A stretch of DNA of 64,000 bases from Eutypa lata (GCA_022661535.1 JAKULF010000006.1:1669001-1733000), one strand, 5' to 3'; positions 44,880-57,808 are shown, counted from the stretch's first letter. Notes: generated by a model not told the origin, from the letters alone. Numbers and translations: made by a program.

Positions 44880-45208
44880 ACATATAGCTTTTTATGATAC
44901 CCCGTTTTATGCACCATTGTTGCCAATTTAGTCGTATCCCTTCTACTTGAGTTCCTTAGGCCTTCATACCTATACTTGGCATACTAAAATGATCCCTAAG
45001 GTTGCATAGTAGTGAGTGGTAACTTATAGCAATTAAATCACCCCGCATCGCGTTTAAGACGCGACTTTCACTTTACCACATCTGCAGTTACAGGGGCTAG
45101 TTACAACCCCACAAAGTCCCCCCCACTACCCAAAACAGCAGCAACGTTCATGTTCCCTAAAACTACCACCACACCTTCATCCGAATTCAACAAATTATCG
45201 TCTCAAAC
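44880..45208. promoter_or_regulatory. Promoter region of ASK1
   Basis: Non-coding space between the gamma-tubulin complex gene and ASK1. It ends in the C/A-rich leader typical of fungal start regions. Confidence 0.45.
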
Positions 45209-47048
45209 ATGTCTCGAGCTCCGTCTACGTCAGGTAGGAACCTGACGTTACCCGAAGAGCTTGAAAGGCTTGAACAATCCATCACCCTGACACTTCAGGG
45301 TAGGTCTAAACCTAACCCTCCCTGTCAATAAAGCTCTTGTCGCTCACTAACATGTCTCAATGTACAAGAGATCGACCATAACTTCAGCAAAGCGCATCGT
45401 ATTGTTACCACCAGTATCCTGCCTCTTGTAGAGCAATATGGCGAGAATTCTAAGTCCGTCTGGGAAGCATCCAAGGTTCGTCTATTCAATTTGCTACAAG
45501 CGCCAATTGGCCTAAATTACGTTTCCCTACCTAGCCTTCCGTATTTCATAGCTAAACAAACGACTAAAATAACTTTTTTTTATTAATGTGTTGTAGTTCT
45601 GGAAGCAATTCTTCGAGGCCTCCGCGAACGTATCACTCTCCGGCTACGAGGAACTAGCAGAGGACAATGAGGAGTCGACCGCCGCCGAGACGACCCTCGA
45701 TGAAACGACCTCGGACTACAGCGCCGTCCAAAATGACGACGATGACGACGCAACGGCCGAGCAGTCGGGATACCACGAGCAACAACAGCAACCACAACGG
45801 CAGCAACGGCAACGGCGCGAAATCGAAGACTCCCTCCTCGACGACGCCGAGATGTCAGGCAGCACGCCGCGCCCACCAGCGAGTAAATCGAAAGCGCAGC
45901 GGCTCTTCGCGGACTTCGACTCGCCGTACGAGAAGCTACGGCGCGAAATGCAGGACAAGAAAAACAATAACAACAATAACAACGGCGGCGGCGGCGACGA
46001 TGATGACAACGATAACACAGGTATTAAAGACGAAGATGGCGAAGAGCAGCAGCAGCCCTTTGACGACGACGAGGACGAAACACTAGAGATGGAGCTCCCG
46101 ACCCACGCGACGGGGAAAGCCACGACGCGGCTCCCCGACATGTCGATGACGCCGCGGTCGTCGTCGCTGCTCCTCGACGAGCCGACGATGACGCTGAAGG
46201 GGGGCCGGGAGCTACAGCATACCTTCGAACAGTCCACGACGGCGGCGGCATCGCGCAAGACGAAAGACCCGCTGCTGCACCGCCTGCTCGACAAGAATTA
46301 CCGCCTCCAGGCGACGCCGCACAAGGGGGCCCCGCTCCTCCTGCCGCCGCCGTCTAGGCGCGGTGGTCTGTCCCCGGAGAAGGACAAGGACAATACCCGG
46401 GATCGGACGCGCAGGGCGCTGTGGGCCGACAGCCCGACCAGCTCGCCCGAGATGACGGTCCCGAAGCTGAGGAGCGACTTGTACATGTCGCCTGCGAAGG
46501 CGAGGGGAGGGCGTCGTGGCGTCAGGCCTGGTGGTGGTGGTGGTGGTGGGAACAATGAGCCGCCGAGGACGCCTGGTGTTAGCGTGCAGACTCCCGCCAC
46601 GGCGCGGAAGACGCGCGATGTGTTCGCCGAGGAGAGGGAGAGGGAGAGGGAGAAGGGCAAAGGAAAGGCGAAGACGAAGAAGGACCCGGACGAGATCACG
46701 TGGGATACCGATAGCGATGAGGATACGGAGGGCGGCGGCGGTCTGTTCGGTGGCATGAGCCCGCCTAAGACTATCCAGTTCGCGGTGCCGCCGAGTAAGC
46801 TTATGCAGACACCTGGTAAGTTTTTTATAACCGTTTTCCTGTCTTTTTCTCCCTCCTCGACCCTCCTTTGTTGTTGTTGGAAGAAACGACAGGTTACTGA
46901 TGTGTTGGGCGATTATGTAGCGCGAGAAGCAAGCAAGCGCATCGTCGAGGACATCCTCCTAACAGCCGGCGCGGCGCCGGAGGAGTCGTCCGAGTACAGT
47001 CCCACGATGGTGAAGATGAACCAAGATATCCTGGACGACACTTTCTAG
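45209..47048 (+). CDS. ASK1: DASH (Dam1) complex subunit Ask1
   Basis: Exons 45209-45299, 45369-45475, 45597-46815 and 46921-47048 join in phase to 514 residues. The conserved Ask1 domain is the N-terminal 80 or so residues: NLTLPEELERLEQSITLTLQ, then EIDHNFSKAHRIVTTSILP, VEQYGENSKSVWEASKFWK and QFFEASANVSLSGYEE. The remainder is low complexity (Asp, Gln, Asn and Gly runs) with FADFDSPYEKLRREM and TPP/SP-type sites that could be kinase targets, and it ends in a helix around REASKRIVEDILL. Ask1 is part of the ten-protein DASH ring that couples kinetochores to spindle microtubules. The high GC and codon-biased tail explain the long antisense open frames over this gene. Confidence 0.93.
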
Positions 47049-47868
47049 CTGTGGGTCACCTAGGGTTGCACTTTCTTGCGCATGTATGATGATTGCAGAG
47101 TCGGTTTATTCACAATCGAAGAGAGAACTGGCCGGCTAGTAGTAGCAGTCCTCGATATGATTAATATATGATATTGCTACGTGCGATGAGGTATTATGAA
47201 AGAGGAAGAAGGAAAGCTTGATACGCCGTGTACTTTTAAGTAGACAGGCGGACGTGACAAGACGGTAGGCAGGTAAAAGGAACAAGATAGATACCCATTA
47301 AATTTCCATGACTTCTTCGAGCCGTGAGCTATGAAATAGAGGTTTTTATTTTTTGTTTCTTTTGATTAACTGCAACTACTTCCCCAGGTTTGCTATATAT
47401 ATATATATATAAATACTATGTTTCCAAGAACTTCCGCGGTATTCCGAAAATCCCCCCCTATTACCGCAATCTTGACAGTAATATCTCCATCTGTCCTTAG
47501 CCCAAAGGGTAACTAGCTAACGATGCTGTCTGTAAATCTGCGCTTCCGAACAACACCGCCAAAAGTCCAGTCCCCTGGGCCCCCAGTAAAATATCGAAGC
47601 CATGGTCGCGGTGTTGGTGCGCAAGCGAGTAGTCGTCCCGTCCTCCGAAAAAAAAAAAAGGAGGAACAGATCGACCGGGCGAGCGCCGTGTTATTTATTA
47701 TATCATTATATCGTGTTGTCGAAGTTGAAGAAGAGTAATATAACTCCTAGCGTATCAATCCTGATTCCCTCCTCTTTTCTAAAAATCATGGTTTGCCTGC
47801 CTCTAACTACATCTCATTTATATGAAGACGTGATGACGACAGTCGGACGGACGGGGTCTTAGGTTAGT
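47049..47868. other. Intergenic region with TA microsatellite
   Basis: The 3' flank of ASK1. It includes a (TA)n run at about 47394-47412 and an A11 run near 47647. No gene was supported. Confidence 0.5.
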
Positions 47869-48102
47869 TTAGGTGTGGTTGACCAGCTGACCGCGGAAGG
47901 CCTGCCTCATGATCTGACTGCTGCTGTCGGAGGAGGACTTGTCGTCCTTCTTGTTGCTCTTGTCGTCCTTCTTCTTGCCGTCCTTGTTGTTGTTGTTCTT
48001 CAGGAGCGCGGTGGTGCTGCTGGCTGAGAAGGTCGAGGCGGCATCGCTGTTGTCCTTGTTGCCGCTGTTGGATGCTGGGTACGAGTTTCCTGAGGAGCTC
48101 AT
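47869..48102 (-). CDS. Small Lys/Ser/Asn-rich hypothetical protein
   Basis: An intronless frame of 77 residues begins MSSSGNSYPASNSGNKDNSD. It contains two KKDDKS repeats and an Asn tract, and ends in a short non-repetitive segment (SSQIMRQAFRGQLVNHT). There is no signal peptide, membrane segment or known domain. It is plausible as a gene because the start context is good and the composition differs from chance frames nearby, but no family is recognised. It could be an intrinsically disordered, stress-type protein or a false call. Confidence 0.45.
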   Translation of the reverse strand: MSSSGNSYPASNSGNKDNSDAASTFSASSTTALLKNNNNKDGKKKDDKSNKKDDKSSSDSSSQIMRQAFRGQLVNHT

Positions 48103-51100
48103 GATGGGTGGTGGATGGTGGAAGATGGATAATGGATGATGATGGGGAATTGGAATAGGTGATTGATCAATTGGACTTATACGAAGGTCTTGGGTGAGAC
48201 TGTTCTGATGTATAGATGGATAGATGGGCGCCTGGCGGTTATTGATTCATGTAGTACTCTATACTGGATGCCTGGGAATCAAGACACCAGATCCAGGGGA
48301 GATTCACCCACCTACTTATATGAAGATACTAGATACTAGCTAGTCGCGCTATTAAACCAAGTCAACTCGAAAGGCGAGGAAGGCATGTTCCGTGAGCCTC
48401 AAGGCGCGCTCTCTGTCTCTCCCCCTCTCTCTCCGTCCACACCCCCCATTTCCGCATTGGGAAATAGCACTTCCGGCGAAATATGACGGTGATAACGATG
48501 ATGATGTGTGTGAGAACGCAGGTTACCTACAAACCCGCTTACCAGTGTAAACGTAGTCTACCTGGACAGCTGCCCCCATCTCCCCTGTCATCGCCAATCG
48601 TGAGTCAGATGCCCGAAAATTTTCGTCACGCAAATTAAATTACCATGCCCGCCCTTGTGACGACGGGGGCTTGGCGGGTAAGTAACCAAGGGCGTTTTGG
48701 TTTGGTGGTCAAGGAAGGCGTAATGCAGTGTACGGGTGTCTACGTATGCATGCACTTATGTCAGGAATTTAGATCTGGGTTTAACTACGTATACTTACTT
48801 ACTTACTCCATGTCGCCCTTTGTGTATAGGTAGATGTATGTAGGTAGATCCTAGCGCTGACGAGTACTAGATTGTAGGTAGGTATATCTATGCAGTAGGT
48901 AGTTAGTGACACTACGTTATAGTCGACAGATTTAATCACAAGGAAGAAAGCTAGATACCGGGGCTGGGCACGGCGGCGGACCCGAACGTGTGGGTAATGT
49001 AGGATTGACCTATTAATCCCCGTCCGGCGTGAATGATGACTCCTCACCTCCCCTACCTACCTTAAAAAGTGGCCTTGCCAGGGCTGAATGTATGAAATAC
49101 ATGGAAGAAGCCGCATATGATTATGCTTGCTTTTAGTTGGTTGCTAGATAATTAGGCAATCATTCGCTTTGTCCTGCCCTAATTACCTACGGCGATATAG
49201 GCAAGTAAGTAATGTACGTAAGTGCGTACTTAGGCTTCGTACGTACGCAAGCATTGAATAAGTACTTACACATCCATGCAGTTTTGGTAAACCCCCTGCC
49301 CCCGCATGTCAAGAGAGGAGGGAGGGGGGCTTTTGAAGCTCTCGCGGGATATGTACCCTGGCAGGTCTTGGCATTTATTTGAAAGACTCAGAGCTGGCTT
49401 ACTACGTAAAGAGTTAGATAGCTGATTCGGACTCGTCTCCCGAGAAGAGTGAAGAGTTCGTCCAAGTTAGTCAGTCATATGCCAAGAGATGTGAGTCGCG
49501 GGGTTTCTAGCTCAAGGCAGAGAGATTTTTTATCTATATGACGACGTAAGGCGACGAATCCCCTCCCCACTATGGTTCAGTGTGCATGTTGCTTATAGTT
49601 AGTTTACTAGCAGGTCGATAATTAGATTCATCATTCATCATATTCACCGGTTATGTCAAGAGAGTTTAAGCGAGGCATGTTGAGCTTCTAGAAGATGGAA
49701 TCCCCCATGTGGAGGTTACGAATCCGATTTGTGATATTCTGCGTTGTATAACCAGATGCTCGAAAAACGCGGCATTTGCTACATTGGAATGATGTAGATC
49801 CATAGATATATATCTCAGGTTCTAGTATTCGTTTATCAGTATGAATACTTGATAGCAAACCTACATTCGCAGCTAGTAGTAGCTGCTTGGATTGAGCTAG
49901 TTACACTAGTTGATCGTATGTCCTGATAGGGGGTTAAGGCCTCCTTAAGGGAGCTTGATTCATGAGAGAATTCAGTGAATATCATAATAGCTCTAGTAGA
50001 GATTATACCATCGACATACACAGCCTTTTGAAGGTAAACGGATGTGAAGTCCTGGAAGAGTTGTCGTTCTGCTCTTTTCGCTTCGAATTCCTATACAGGG
50101 GCTGTTATTTGTGAAAGTCACATAATTTATCACCGTTTTCGTAATTATCAATGCCTCAATTGACGCAATTCATCCCGTACTCACGGCAGTATATTCTGTT
50201 ATCATGTCCATCTCGCTACTGTGGCCGAAGTCCCTTTGACGCACATGTTACTCCCTACCTAGGTAGTTAGCTTGTTACGCGTACAAGTCTGTAGAAGATC
50301 TGAAGAGGCAGAACCCCAGGTCATCCTTCCTAAAAGGTATTGTTACATACATAGAACAAAATCAGGTAGTGTATCTCATCTATTACGCAAGTTTAAGCAT
50401 AGAGATGGTTGATGACGCCTACCTATAGCTACACTCAGGGCAAACGAGACGTCAGTCCTCCACGCAGTCCAAATATGTCAAGACGTCGTAACAAAACTCG
50501 GGACTTTACTACGTCTAAGAAAATATCAGCACTAAGAGGATCTGTGTGACCTCGTCACCGTATCCTAGCCTCCGAGGAACCTCTCAAACCACCAGTCAAG
50601 GATGGGGTGATCTACTTCTCGACAGCGATTGATATGTTCGATGATGGGTCCAGGGGACGCCCGAGAAACAATACCATCGCCTTCTCCGAGACCATGTAAC
50701 CTGGGGAGTCTATAGTTCCTAAAGCGGGTTCATCATCGAAGTATATACGGAGCAAGTATCAATGGCACATCCATCACGATAAGAGTCCGCCAAGAACGAG
50801 ACAGCAAAGCCACTTCTGCACAGATGACGGAATCGACTTCATGATAGGAGGATGATCTAGGACTTTCTGAAGTCATCTCTACCCCTGATGATACTACCTA
50901 CCACCCCCACAGTGTCACGGGAGCTCTTTATGCTTGTTACTACGTACGTCGTGACCAATCCGCGGCAGTTTTTCGATGGACTCTAGCCCCTATGTGACGG
51001 ACTTAGGGGTTACCGTCGAGCTAAGGGCTCTTATGGATATGCTCAAGATTGCATCGATGCCCGAATACTTCGTATCTCTACCAACAAGGAGAGAGAGTGA

Positions 51101-52842
51101 GTCTGAGGAGACCCCCTTCCCCCCTTTTCACCGCTAACCTCGGCGCCTCTTAATTTTCCTCCTGGTCGAGGCGGGTCGAGAATCTTCTAAGCGAGGCCTA
51201 ACTTGCATGAAAACTGACCACGTAGTACAGAAAACCCTGTTTGATTTCGTAGGACCGACCATCATTACTCCTATACGTCCTGGATGATCTTAAGGGGGTG
51301 CCCCTATTCTTTTTGTACCCTCGAAGTCTTCAGCATTCCGGTTGAGGTACTCTAGGTCTCTTGTTTGTAACTCAATGTACTGTCAGATGTCGTCACGAGG
51401 AATGTGTGTGAAAGACTATCAAGCGACAGGTTTCATAAGCGTCATCGGCCTCTCCCGTTTAGGTGATGACCCATCGAGGAATGAAACCACCCGGTTTGTT
51501 CAGACATCCTATTCTACACCACGTTAGTATGAGCAAGCGATGTTTCTATCAACTCGAGATGTGAGCCATAGGTTTCCGATCCTTGTTATCTCCTCTTCTG
51601 GTCTTTTCATTCCGCTCGCACTATTTGCCCCTTCGAGATTGAATAGGTAGCCTACTATCATTCATAGAGGGCGAGGGACAAGTCATTGCCAAATTACATG
51701 ACGTACCGCAGAATCGAAATTCGAATAATTCCTGGTTATTCATTAATAACTAGGTATTATTCTCCTATTTGCAACTTTATAGTAATGATATTCAAATTTT
51801 GCAGGATCTTAACAAAAGATATTCACCTGTTTCAACTAGAGCATCAGGTATACCGTGGGGAAAAGGTGTTAATTATTTTGGCCCAACTTGATGGTATCCA
51901 TCAAGAGACATAACTATGGGTTAAAACGTATACAGGGAATATCAAACTTCGCCATAATACTTAATCATTCATATATATGATTTACTAGCTACTAGGTCTC
52001 ATCGATTCAACATTCTCTTTGGAAACAGGATCCTCTTGTCTAGGGGTCTACCACTACGAGCTCTTTGGGCTACTATTTTGTTTATGAGGAGGAAGGAATC
52101 GAAACTTTGAGGTACATGATAGTTAAAGGTATGACTACTTTCAACCTACATAGTTTTCCCCAGTAATTACTGAAATATTCATCTACGTTTTATAAATATG
52201 TGATCAGCTTTCAAGTGGATGCTGTAGATGACATTCCTCGATCTGCTGTCTTGGTGTTGAAATAATCTCTCATTGGGTCTCATCATTCTAGGGCCGGCCA
52301 CCTTACAGTAAACCTAGAATCCATCATCTTGTCAACTTATTAAAGCTTGGAAAATTAACTCACATACAATCAACTATACCGAGAATCCCTCAGGTTCCGT
52401 GTCTACATGAGGCGAGGATGCCTGACTTCCCCTGCCGTAGTCGAGCACATTCACATGCTTTACAATTTCTTTCTTTCATCTGGAGAACATAATATCAACG
52501 TAAGCTCATCGTTTTCTTATTTATCCCTATACTTCTATCCTTTATTGGACAGACTTACTATCATCACAAAACAAACTCCCATATCATGCACCCATAGTTA
52601 CTTCAATATACATTCCAACTCTTGTAATTATGCAAACTTACAAAATCACGTCTCTATAATAGTAATTTCCCTACTGCTACATGAAGGGGGCAAGATGCTA
52701 TAGTCTCTAATACTTACAACAACACTCTAAAACGAAGCAACAATTCCCTCCCCAAGTCCAAAAAGCACTGCGACGAAACTCCACCGCCGAAGAACCTAAC
52801 ACCCCATCCCGTGAACTGAGAGAGACAGAAAAAGAAACACTC
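48103..52842. other. Gene-poor region of 4.7 kb
   Basis: No intact gene. Repeated GTAGGTAG-like motifs occur at 48830-48900. Between about 50400 and 52100, minus-strand frames read for 30-45 codons at a time with non-repetitive composition, broken by stops, which may be an old degenerate coding sequence (see findings). No tRNA, long repeat or transposon end was recognised. Confidence 0.45.
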
Positions 52843-53610
52843 TTAATAAGTAACCGTTATAGTCTTGTTCACGTACTTCGCCTCCTTCGCCCCGAGCACG
52901 AAGTTCCGCGCGATCCACTTGCCCGCGTCCTCCCTGGAGATCCTGTACCCGATGGCCTTCGACTCGATTACCCCGGACTTCGGATCCTCGATCCCCACAC
53001 GCACCGGCGTGTCCGTCTCGCTGTTACCGTCGAACAGGAGGCTCGCGCGCACAACGGTGAAGGCCTCGCCGCTCTCTACCAGCTTGTCCTCCATGATCCG
53101 TTTGTCGGCGTGCGGTACCTTGAGGGCGACGTGATAGAACGGCACCATGGAGAGCGGTACGTCGCGGCCGAAGCGCGACATCCCCGTTGTGCTGAAGGCC
53201 AAGATGTGCAGCGTGTTGCCAACGCCTTCCTCCTCCTGCTGCTGCTGCTGCTGCTGCTTACGCCGTATGTCGGCGATAGCCTGCAGCAGAGCACCCATTC
53301 CGTGCTCGCAGACGTGCAGGTCCTCGAGGTTCATCTTCGACATGACGAACCGGCTGCCGACGGTGAAGATGACATCGTCGACGAGCCGACCCCCGGGAGT
53401 TGTGAGACACTGGGAGACAGCCTCGACGTCGCGCACGTTGCCCTGCACTACCTTGAGGTTGGATGTCGTCTCAGGCGCCAGGACGGCCGTCAGCTTGGAC
53501 GGGTTACGACATAGCGCGATGCACTGATGGCCGGCGGCGAGGGAGTGTTTCAATGCGGCGAGGCCTACGCCTCCGCTGGCGCCGAAGAAAGCAATGGTCT
53601 TTTGGGCCAT
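52843..53610 (-). CDS. NAD(P)-binding Rossmann protein (NmrA/atypical SDR-like)
   Basis: A single frame of 255 residues. The dinucleotide motif IAFFGASGGVGLAALKHSL lies at the N-terminus, followed by CRNPSKL and VVQGNVRD, a pattern typical of atypical short-chain dehydrogenases and NmrA-like proteins that sense or use NAD(P)(H). The mid region has DDVIFTVGSRF and LHILAFSTTGMSRFG. The C-terminal half carries FTVVRASLLFDG and a closing ISREDAGKWIARNFVLGA helix. [13 protein letters not shown] insertion at about residue 117 is a lineage-specific loop coded by a CTG/CAG repeat. The catalytic YxxxK of classical SDRs is not obvious, so a regulatory or reductase role is open. The product is probably cytosolic. 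Confidence 0.85.
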   Translation of the reverse strand: MAQKTIAFFGASGGVGLAALKHSLAAGHQCIALCRNPSKLTAVLAPETTSNLKVVQGNVRDVEAVSQCLTTPGGRLVDDVIFTVGSRFVMSKMNLEDLHVCEHGMGALLQAIADIRRKQQQQQQQEEEGVGNTLHILAFSTTGMSRFGRDVPLSMVPFYHVALKVPHADKRIMEDKLVESGEAFTVVRASLLFDGNSETDTPVRVGIEDPKSGVIESKAIGYRISREDAGKWIARNFVLGAKEAKYVNKTITVTY

Positions 53611-54453
53611 GGCTAAGTAAGTAGGTTTGTATTTTCTGTGATGCGAAAAAGGGAAGCTGAGCGTAGAGCTGTTTTGAGTGGTAAAGATCGTTGGTATGTA
53701 AAATGGTGGTTTTATTGCTGTAGTCTAGCTAAGAAGCTATCTTGTGGTCTGGTCTGTCTCTCCCTTTTTAGTCTTGGTGTTGGCTGTCACCATTATTATT
53801 ATATCCTCCACAACCGGGCGATGGAATGCATTTTTATCTCTATTACTCTACACAGACAATCCTTCTTGACAACTGTCATTGGGGCGCCGAAAGAATTCCT
53901 AGCGCTGTTAACCGCGAGATGATGCCGACTCTAGGCAGGGCAAGGAGTAACAACGCTTTCTTTTCGCTGATTTCTCGCTAACTACTGTAAATATCTATGA
54001 CAGGAAGAAGGGGCTTGTCTTTCGGGGTAGAGTTCCTCCGGCCCCAGGCAACCGTTGGCGGCCAACGAAGTTAGTCAGCCACTAACTATCTTGACCTTAC
54101 CCAGCTATGGAATCCTTCGCTGGTTAGATGTCACTACGGTGCAGCTAGTCAGTCAGCATAGGTATCATGGTACGTACATAGGTTCACGCATATCAATTCA
54201 GCTATCAAGATCAACCTCAAGAAAAGAATGTAAAAGTGTATGTAGTGCAAGAAGGAAAAAAAAATCGTAATTGCTATCCTACCTAACCAATCAGCGGAGT
54301 ATAGCAACTATCCGTTGTGGTTTCTGGTGTGTCCAACAATCAATATCGCAGCTGCCGCCGGCCGTCGCGACAAATTCGGGCCTCCGCTTTCGGTACTCTT
54401 TCGGCGATCTCGCCCTCCGAAAACAGCGCGAGCCTCGCCGGAGTCTACCCCCT
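53611..54453. promoter_or_regulatory. Divergent promoter region, NAD(P)-binding gene / Zn2Cys6 gene
   Basis: About 840 bases between two divergent starts. No gene was seen; the right end is an open, uninterrupted frame into the transcription factor but lacks conserved content before ATG 54454. Confidence 0.5.
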
Positions 54454-57364
54454 ATGTCCCACCACCCATCACCAGGAAACTCGACGACGGCCCCGCCAAA
54501 GCAGCGCAGCTGCGTGACCTGCCGCATCCGAAAAGTGCGGTGTGATAAGGCGTCGCCGTGCTCGAACTGCCGTCGTGCGGGGATCGACTGCGTCTTCCCG
54601 TCCCCAGATAACAGGCCGCCGCGATGGGCTCGCCGGCTCGAGCGCGTCGCCGCCAATAGCGCTCGGGCGGCGGCGGTAGAGACAGCGGTAGCGGCTGCTT
54701 TAGCACCGCAAAACGTCGATGTTGCTGCCGCCGGCGATGTCGATCCGGGCGTGGCTCAGGTGATGGAGAGGCTGCGGAGTCTCGAGGGTCTCGTCAAAGA
54801 GCTTAGTAGTCAGCTAGAGTTAGCGCGCACTGCTGCTACTACCACTACAACTGCCGTGACTAGTGCAAGTGGCAGGGCAATCTCGCTGCCCTCTGCGGAC
54901 CCGGCGGAGAGCGCGAATCGGGTCGGCGGTAGTGGTAGTCTACACCGCGTAGATGCATCGCCAGCCGCGAACGCTTCCAACGTGCAGATGCAGTTCGGTA
55001 GGCTGGTCCTCGGGGATGCTAGTCGTAGTCGCTATGTGAGCAGTGGTTTCTGGTCGCGTGTTAATGACGAGGTAAGATAGTCACGTTGTCGATTACTAGT
55101 AATACGCTTGATCTTGGAGGTACTAATGATGTTCGGGGGTTGTAGCTCGAGGGACTGAAGATGGACGCGGAAGGTCTGGCGGGCGGAGAGTACGACAGCT
55201 CTGGCGATGAAAACTCGCCCGGAAAGACGCCGTCTTCGACCCAGGAGCTCGACAGGACGCCCTCCGAGCGCCATGCGTTCTTGTTCCAACACAATCTGAG
55301 CTCCAACCCGGCGCCAGATCTCCGGGCGTTTCACCCCTTGCCGTCCCAGATCCCCTTTCTCCTAGATGTATTCTCTGAAAATATTAACATCATGGCCCAA
55401 GTTGTCCACATGCCCACTGTCAAGAAGATGATGCGGGATCTCCGCAGCAATGACCAATATACCCTTACGCCGGCTAACGAGGCTCTGATGTTTGCGATCT
55501 ACTATGCTGCCATAACCTCCATGGAGGAAGATGACGTGGGTTCCTCCCTTCCCAGTAGGCCGTCAAGCTCAAAAAAGCCCAATACGAATACCATCTCATA
55601 TACATCTATTAGATCGAGACCAACTTCGGCTCCTCCAAGTCCGAGCTGAACCTCAAGTACCGCCTCAGGCTGGAGCACGCGCTCGCCAAAGCGGACTTCC
55701 TCAACGTGCCCGACCTCGTGCTCGTGCAGGCCTTCGGCATTTTCCTGATCCTCGCGCGGCGGCACGACAGCCCGCGGTGGGTGTGGATGATGACGGGGCT
55801 CCTGATCCGGATGGCGCAGGCCCTGGGGCTGCACCGCGACGGCAGCCACTTCGCGCCGCACCTGACGCCGTTCGAGGTGGAGATGCGGCGCCGCGTGTGG
55901 TGGGGCGTCTGCATGCTGGACGTGCGCGCATCGGAGGACCAGGGCACCGACTTCACGATCGGCCCCGGCAGCTTCGACACGCGGCTGCCGCTGAACATCG
56001 ACGACGCCGACATCGGGCCCGACACCAGGGAGATGCCGGAGGAGCGCGAGGGCCTCACCGACATGACCATCGCGCTCGTGTCGGGCGGCATGTGCGACGT
56101 CACGCGGCAGATGATGGCGCTCAGCAGCAGCAGGAGCAGCAGCACCCGGAGCGCCGACCCCGACCCCGACCCCGACCCCGCGAGCCTCATCCGGGACCAG
56201 ACCGAGCTTCTCGACGAAGTCTACGGCCGCCTGGAGCGCCGCTACCTCCGCTATGCCGATAGCGAAGGCGGCAGAAACATCGCCTACTGGGTCATGGTGA
56301 CGGTGGCTCGGCTCCTCGTCGCGAAGATGACGCTCATCACCCACCTCCCCGTGCTCTTCTCCTCCACCCCTTCGCCGTCGCCGGCGGCTCCGAGGGAGCA
56401 ACAAAATCAGGAACGACAGCAGCAACAGCACTTCGACCAGGAGCAGATGCGCGCTAAGCTCTGCGTCGCTGCCCTCGAGGTAGCCGAATACAACCACGCG
56501 CTGAACGCGGAGCGCTCGTGTCGGCATTGGCGCTGGGTGTTTCAGACGGCAAGTAATTTTCGGAGTTCTTTTCTTCCCTTCACGACTAATTTTTAATATT
56601 TCGGGCTACTTGGACAGGGCATGTTCCGGGAAGGGAGAAAACTCCCGAACCCCCCCACCTAGTTACATCTCGCCAAAAGCATCCATAAAAGCCATTACTA
56701 ACTCCAGATATAACAGTACACGCACTGGTACGCGATCGTATACCTCCTCCTAGCAACAGCGCGACGTCCCTGGTCCCCTGCCTCCGAACGCGCCTGGGTC
56801 GCACTGCACAGCGTATGGCTGATCCCATCGCAATCCCAACCGCGTTCCTTTTCATCATCATCATCGTCATCCCAACAGAAGAACAACAGCAAGAACAACC
56901 CCCCACCACCGCAGCAGCGCATCTGGGTACCTCTCCGCAAGCTCTGGGCCAAAACCAAACGCCACCGCGAAGCCGAGCTCGCGCGGCTCCGGGACGACCC
57001 GAGCGCGGCGGCGCGCCTCGAGGCCGAGGACCGCCGCGCCCCGCACCAGCCCGCGAGCCCGGCGCCGTTCCCGGGCGTGGGCGATGGGGAGAGCGCTGCG
57101 GAGTTCTTTCGTGAGAGGTGGCGGCGGCTTGTCGCGGTGTCTTCGGGGGAGGGAGAGCAGGGAGGTGGTACTACTGGGAGTGCGAAGGAGAGGATGGTGC
57201 CGCCGCCGCCGCAAATGATGATAGGTCTTGATCTTGATGCTCCTCGCCCTATCGTAGATAATACTAGTACGGCGAATTTTGGCTCCGCCGCTCCTCTCTG
57301 CGGCCCGGGATCTTCGGGAGCTCCACGACCGGGTTTCGGATCGGCGGCCTATCATCATCGCCAT

Positions 57365-57395
<31 letters not shown>

Positions 57396-57808
57396 CAGGC
57401 AGCAGCGGAGGAGGAGTTCCGTCAATAACGAATCCGCACAGCCTAGTTCCACCGGGGCCGTCGTACCCCTCCTCTTCGTCTTCCATAGGAGAATTTCCCC
57501 TCCCGTCCAACACCGCGGATTGGTCCTCATCAGATGCGCGGTCTCTGGGCCCTGGATTCGGGGCTTGGCTTTTCGCGGACGCCGACGCCTACGCGGACGC
57601 CGACCCCCTATCCGTCGACGCCTTTGCTAACATGGATGTGGATGCTGCTGCGGACCTCGGCGGCATGGATGTTGACGACAGTGGTGGTGGTGGTGGTGGT
57701 AGCGGCAACGGTAGCGAGGAGATCGACTGGAATAGCTGGGTTGAGTCAGCTAAAGGCGTGGGGTGGTTGGGGGAGTCGTCGGCTGGTGGACATTGGGGAC
57801 TTAGTTGA
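54454..57808 (+). CDS. Zn2Cys6 fungal-specific transcription factor
   Basis: Exons 54454-55071, 55146-55535, 55613-56548 and 56717-57808 join in phase to 1,011 residues. The zinc cluster (CVTCRIRKVRC followed by CSNCRRAGIDC, spacing C2C6C5C2C6C) lies at about residues 22-48. A leucine-containing coiled segment follows (VMERLRSLEGLVKELSSQLE). The fungal_trans middle-homology domain includes PVLVHMP-like AQVVHMPTVKKMM, AIYYAAITSMEEDD, LIRMAQALGLHRDGSHF and MRRRVWWGVCMLDVRASEDQ. The tail is rich in Gln, Ser and Asp (a CAG-coded Gln10 run; an Asp-rich acidic C-terminus) and may activate transcription. Intron 3 (56549-56716) uses a GC donor (GCAAGT). It lies 14 kb from the PKS island beyond conserved genes, so a role in the cluster is not implied. 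Confidence 0.88.

Noticed and set aside
45716..46294. Minus-strand Ser-rich frame over ASK1
   Set aside because: Mirror of the Asp/Asn/Gln runs of the Ask1 tail; no start context or domain.
55502..56527. A 341-codon minus-strand frame
   Set aside because: Antisense to the Zn2Cys6 middle-homology domain in GC-rich DNA; the sense strand carries the conserved motifs.
54454..57808. Zn2Cys6 gene as the regulator of the PKS-NRPS island
   Set aside because: It lies beyond two conserved genes and a gene-poor stretch, 14 kb away; nothing in the sequence links it to the cluster.
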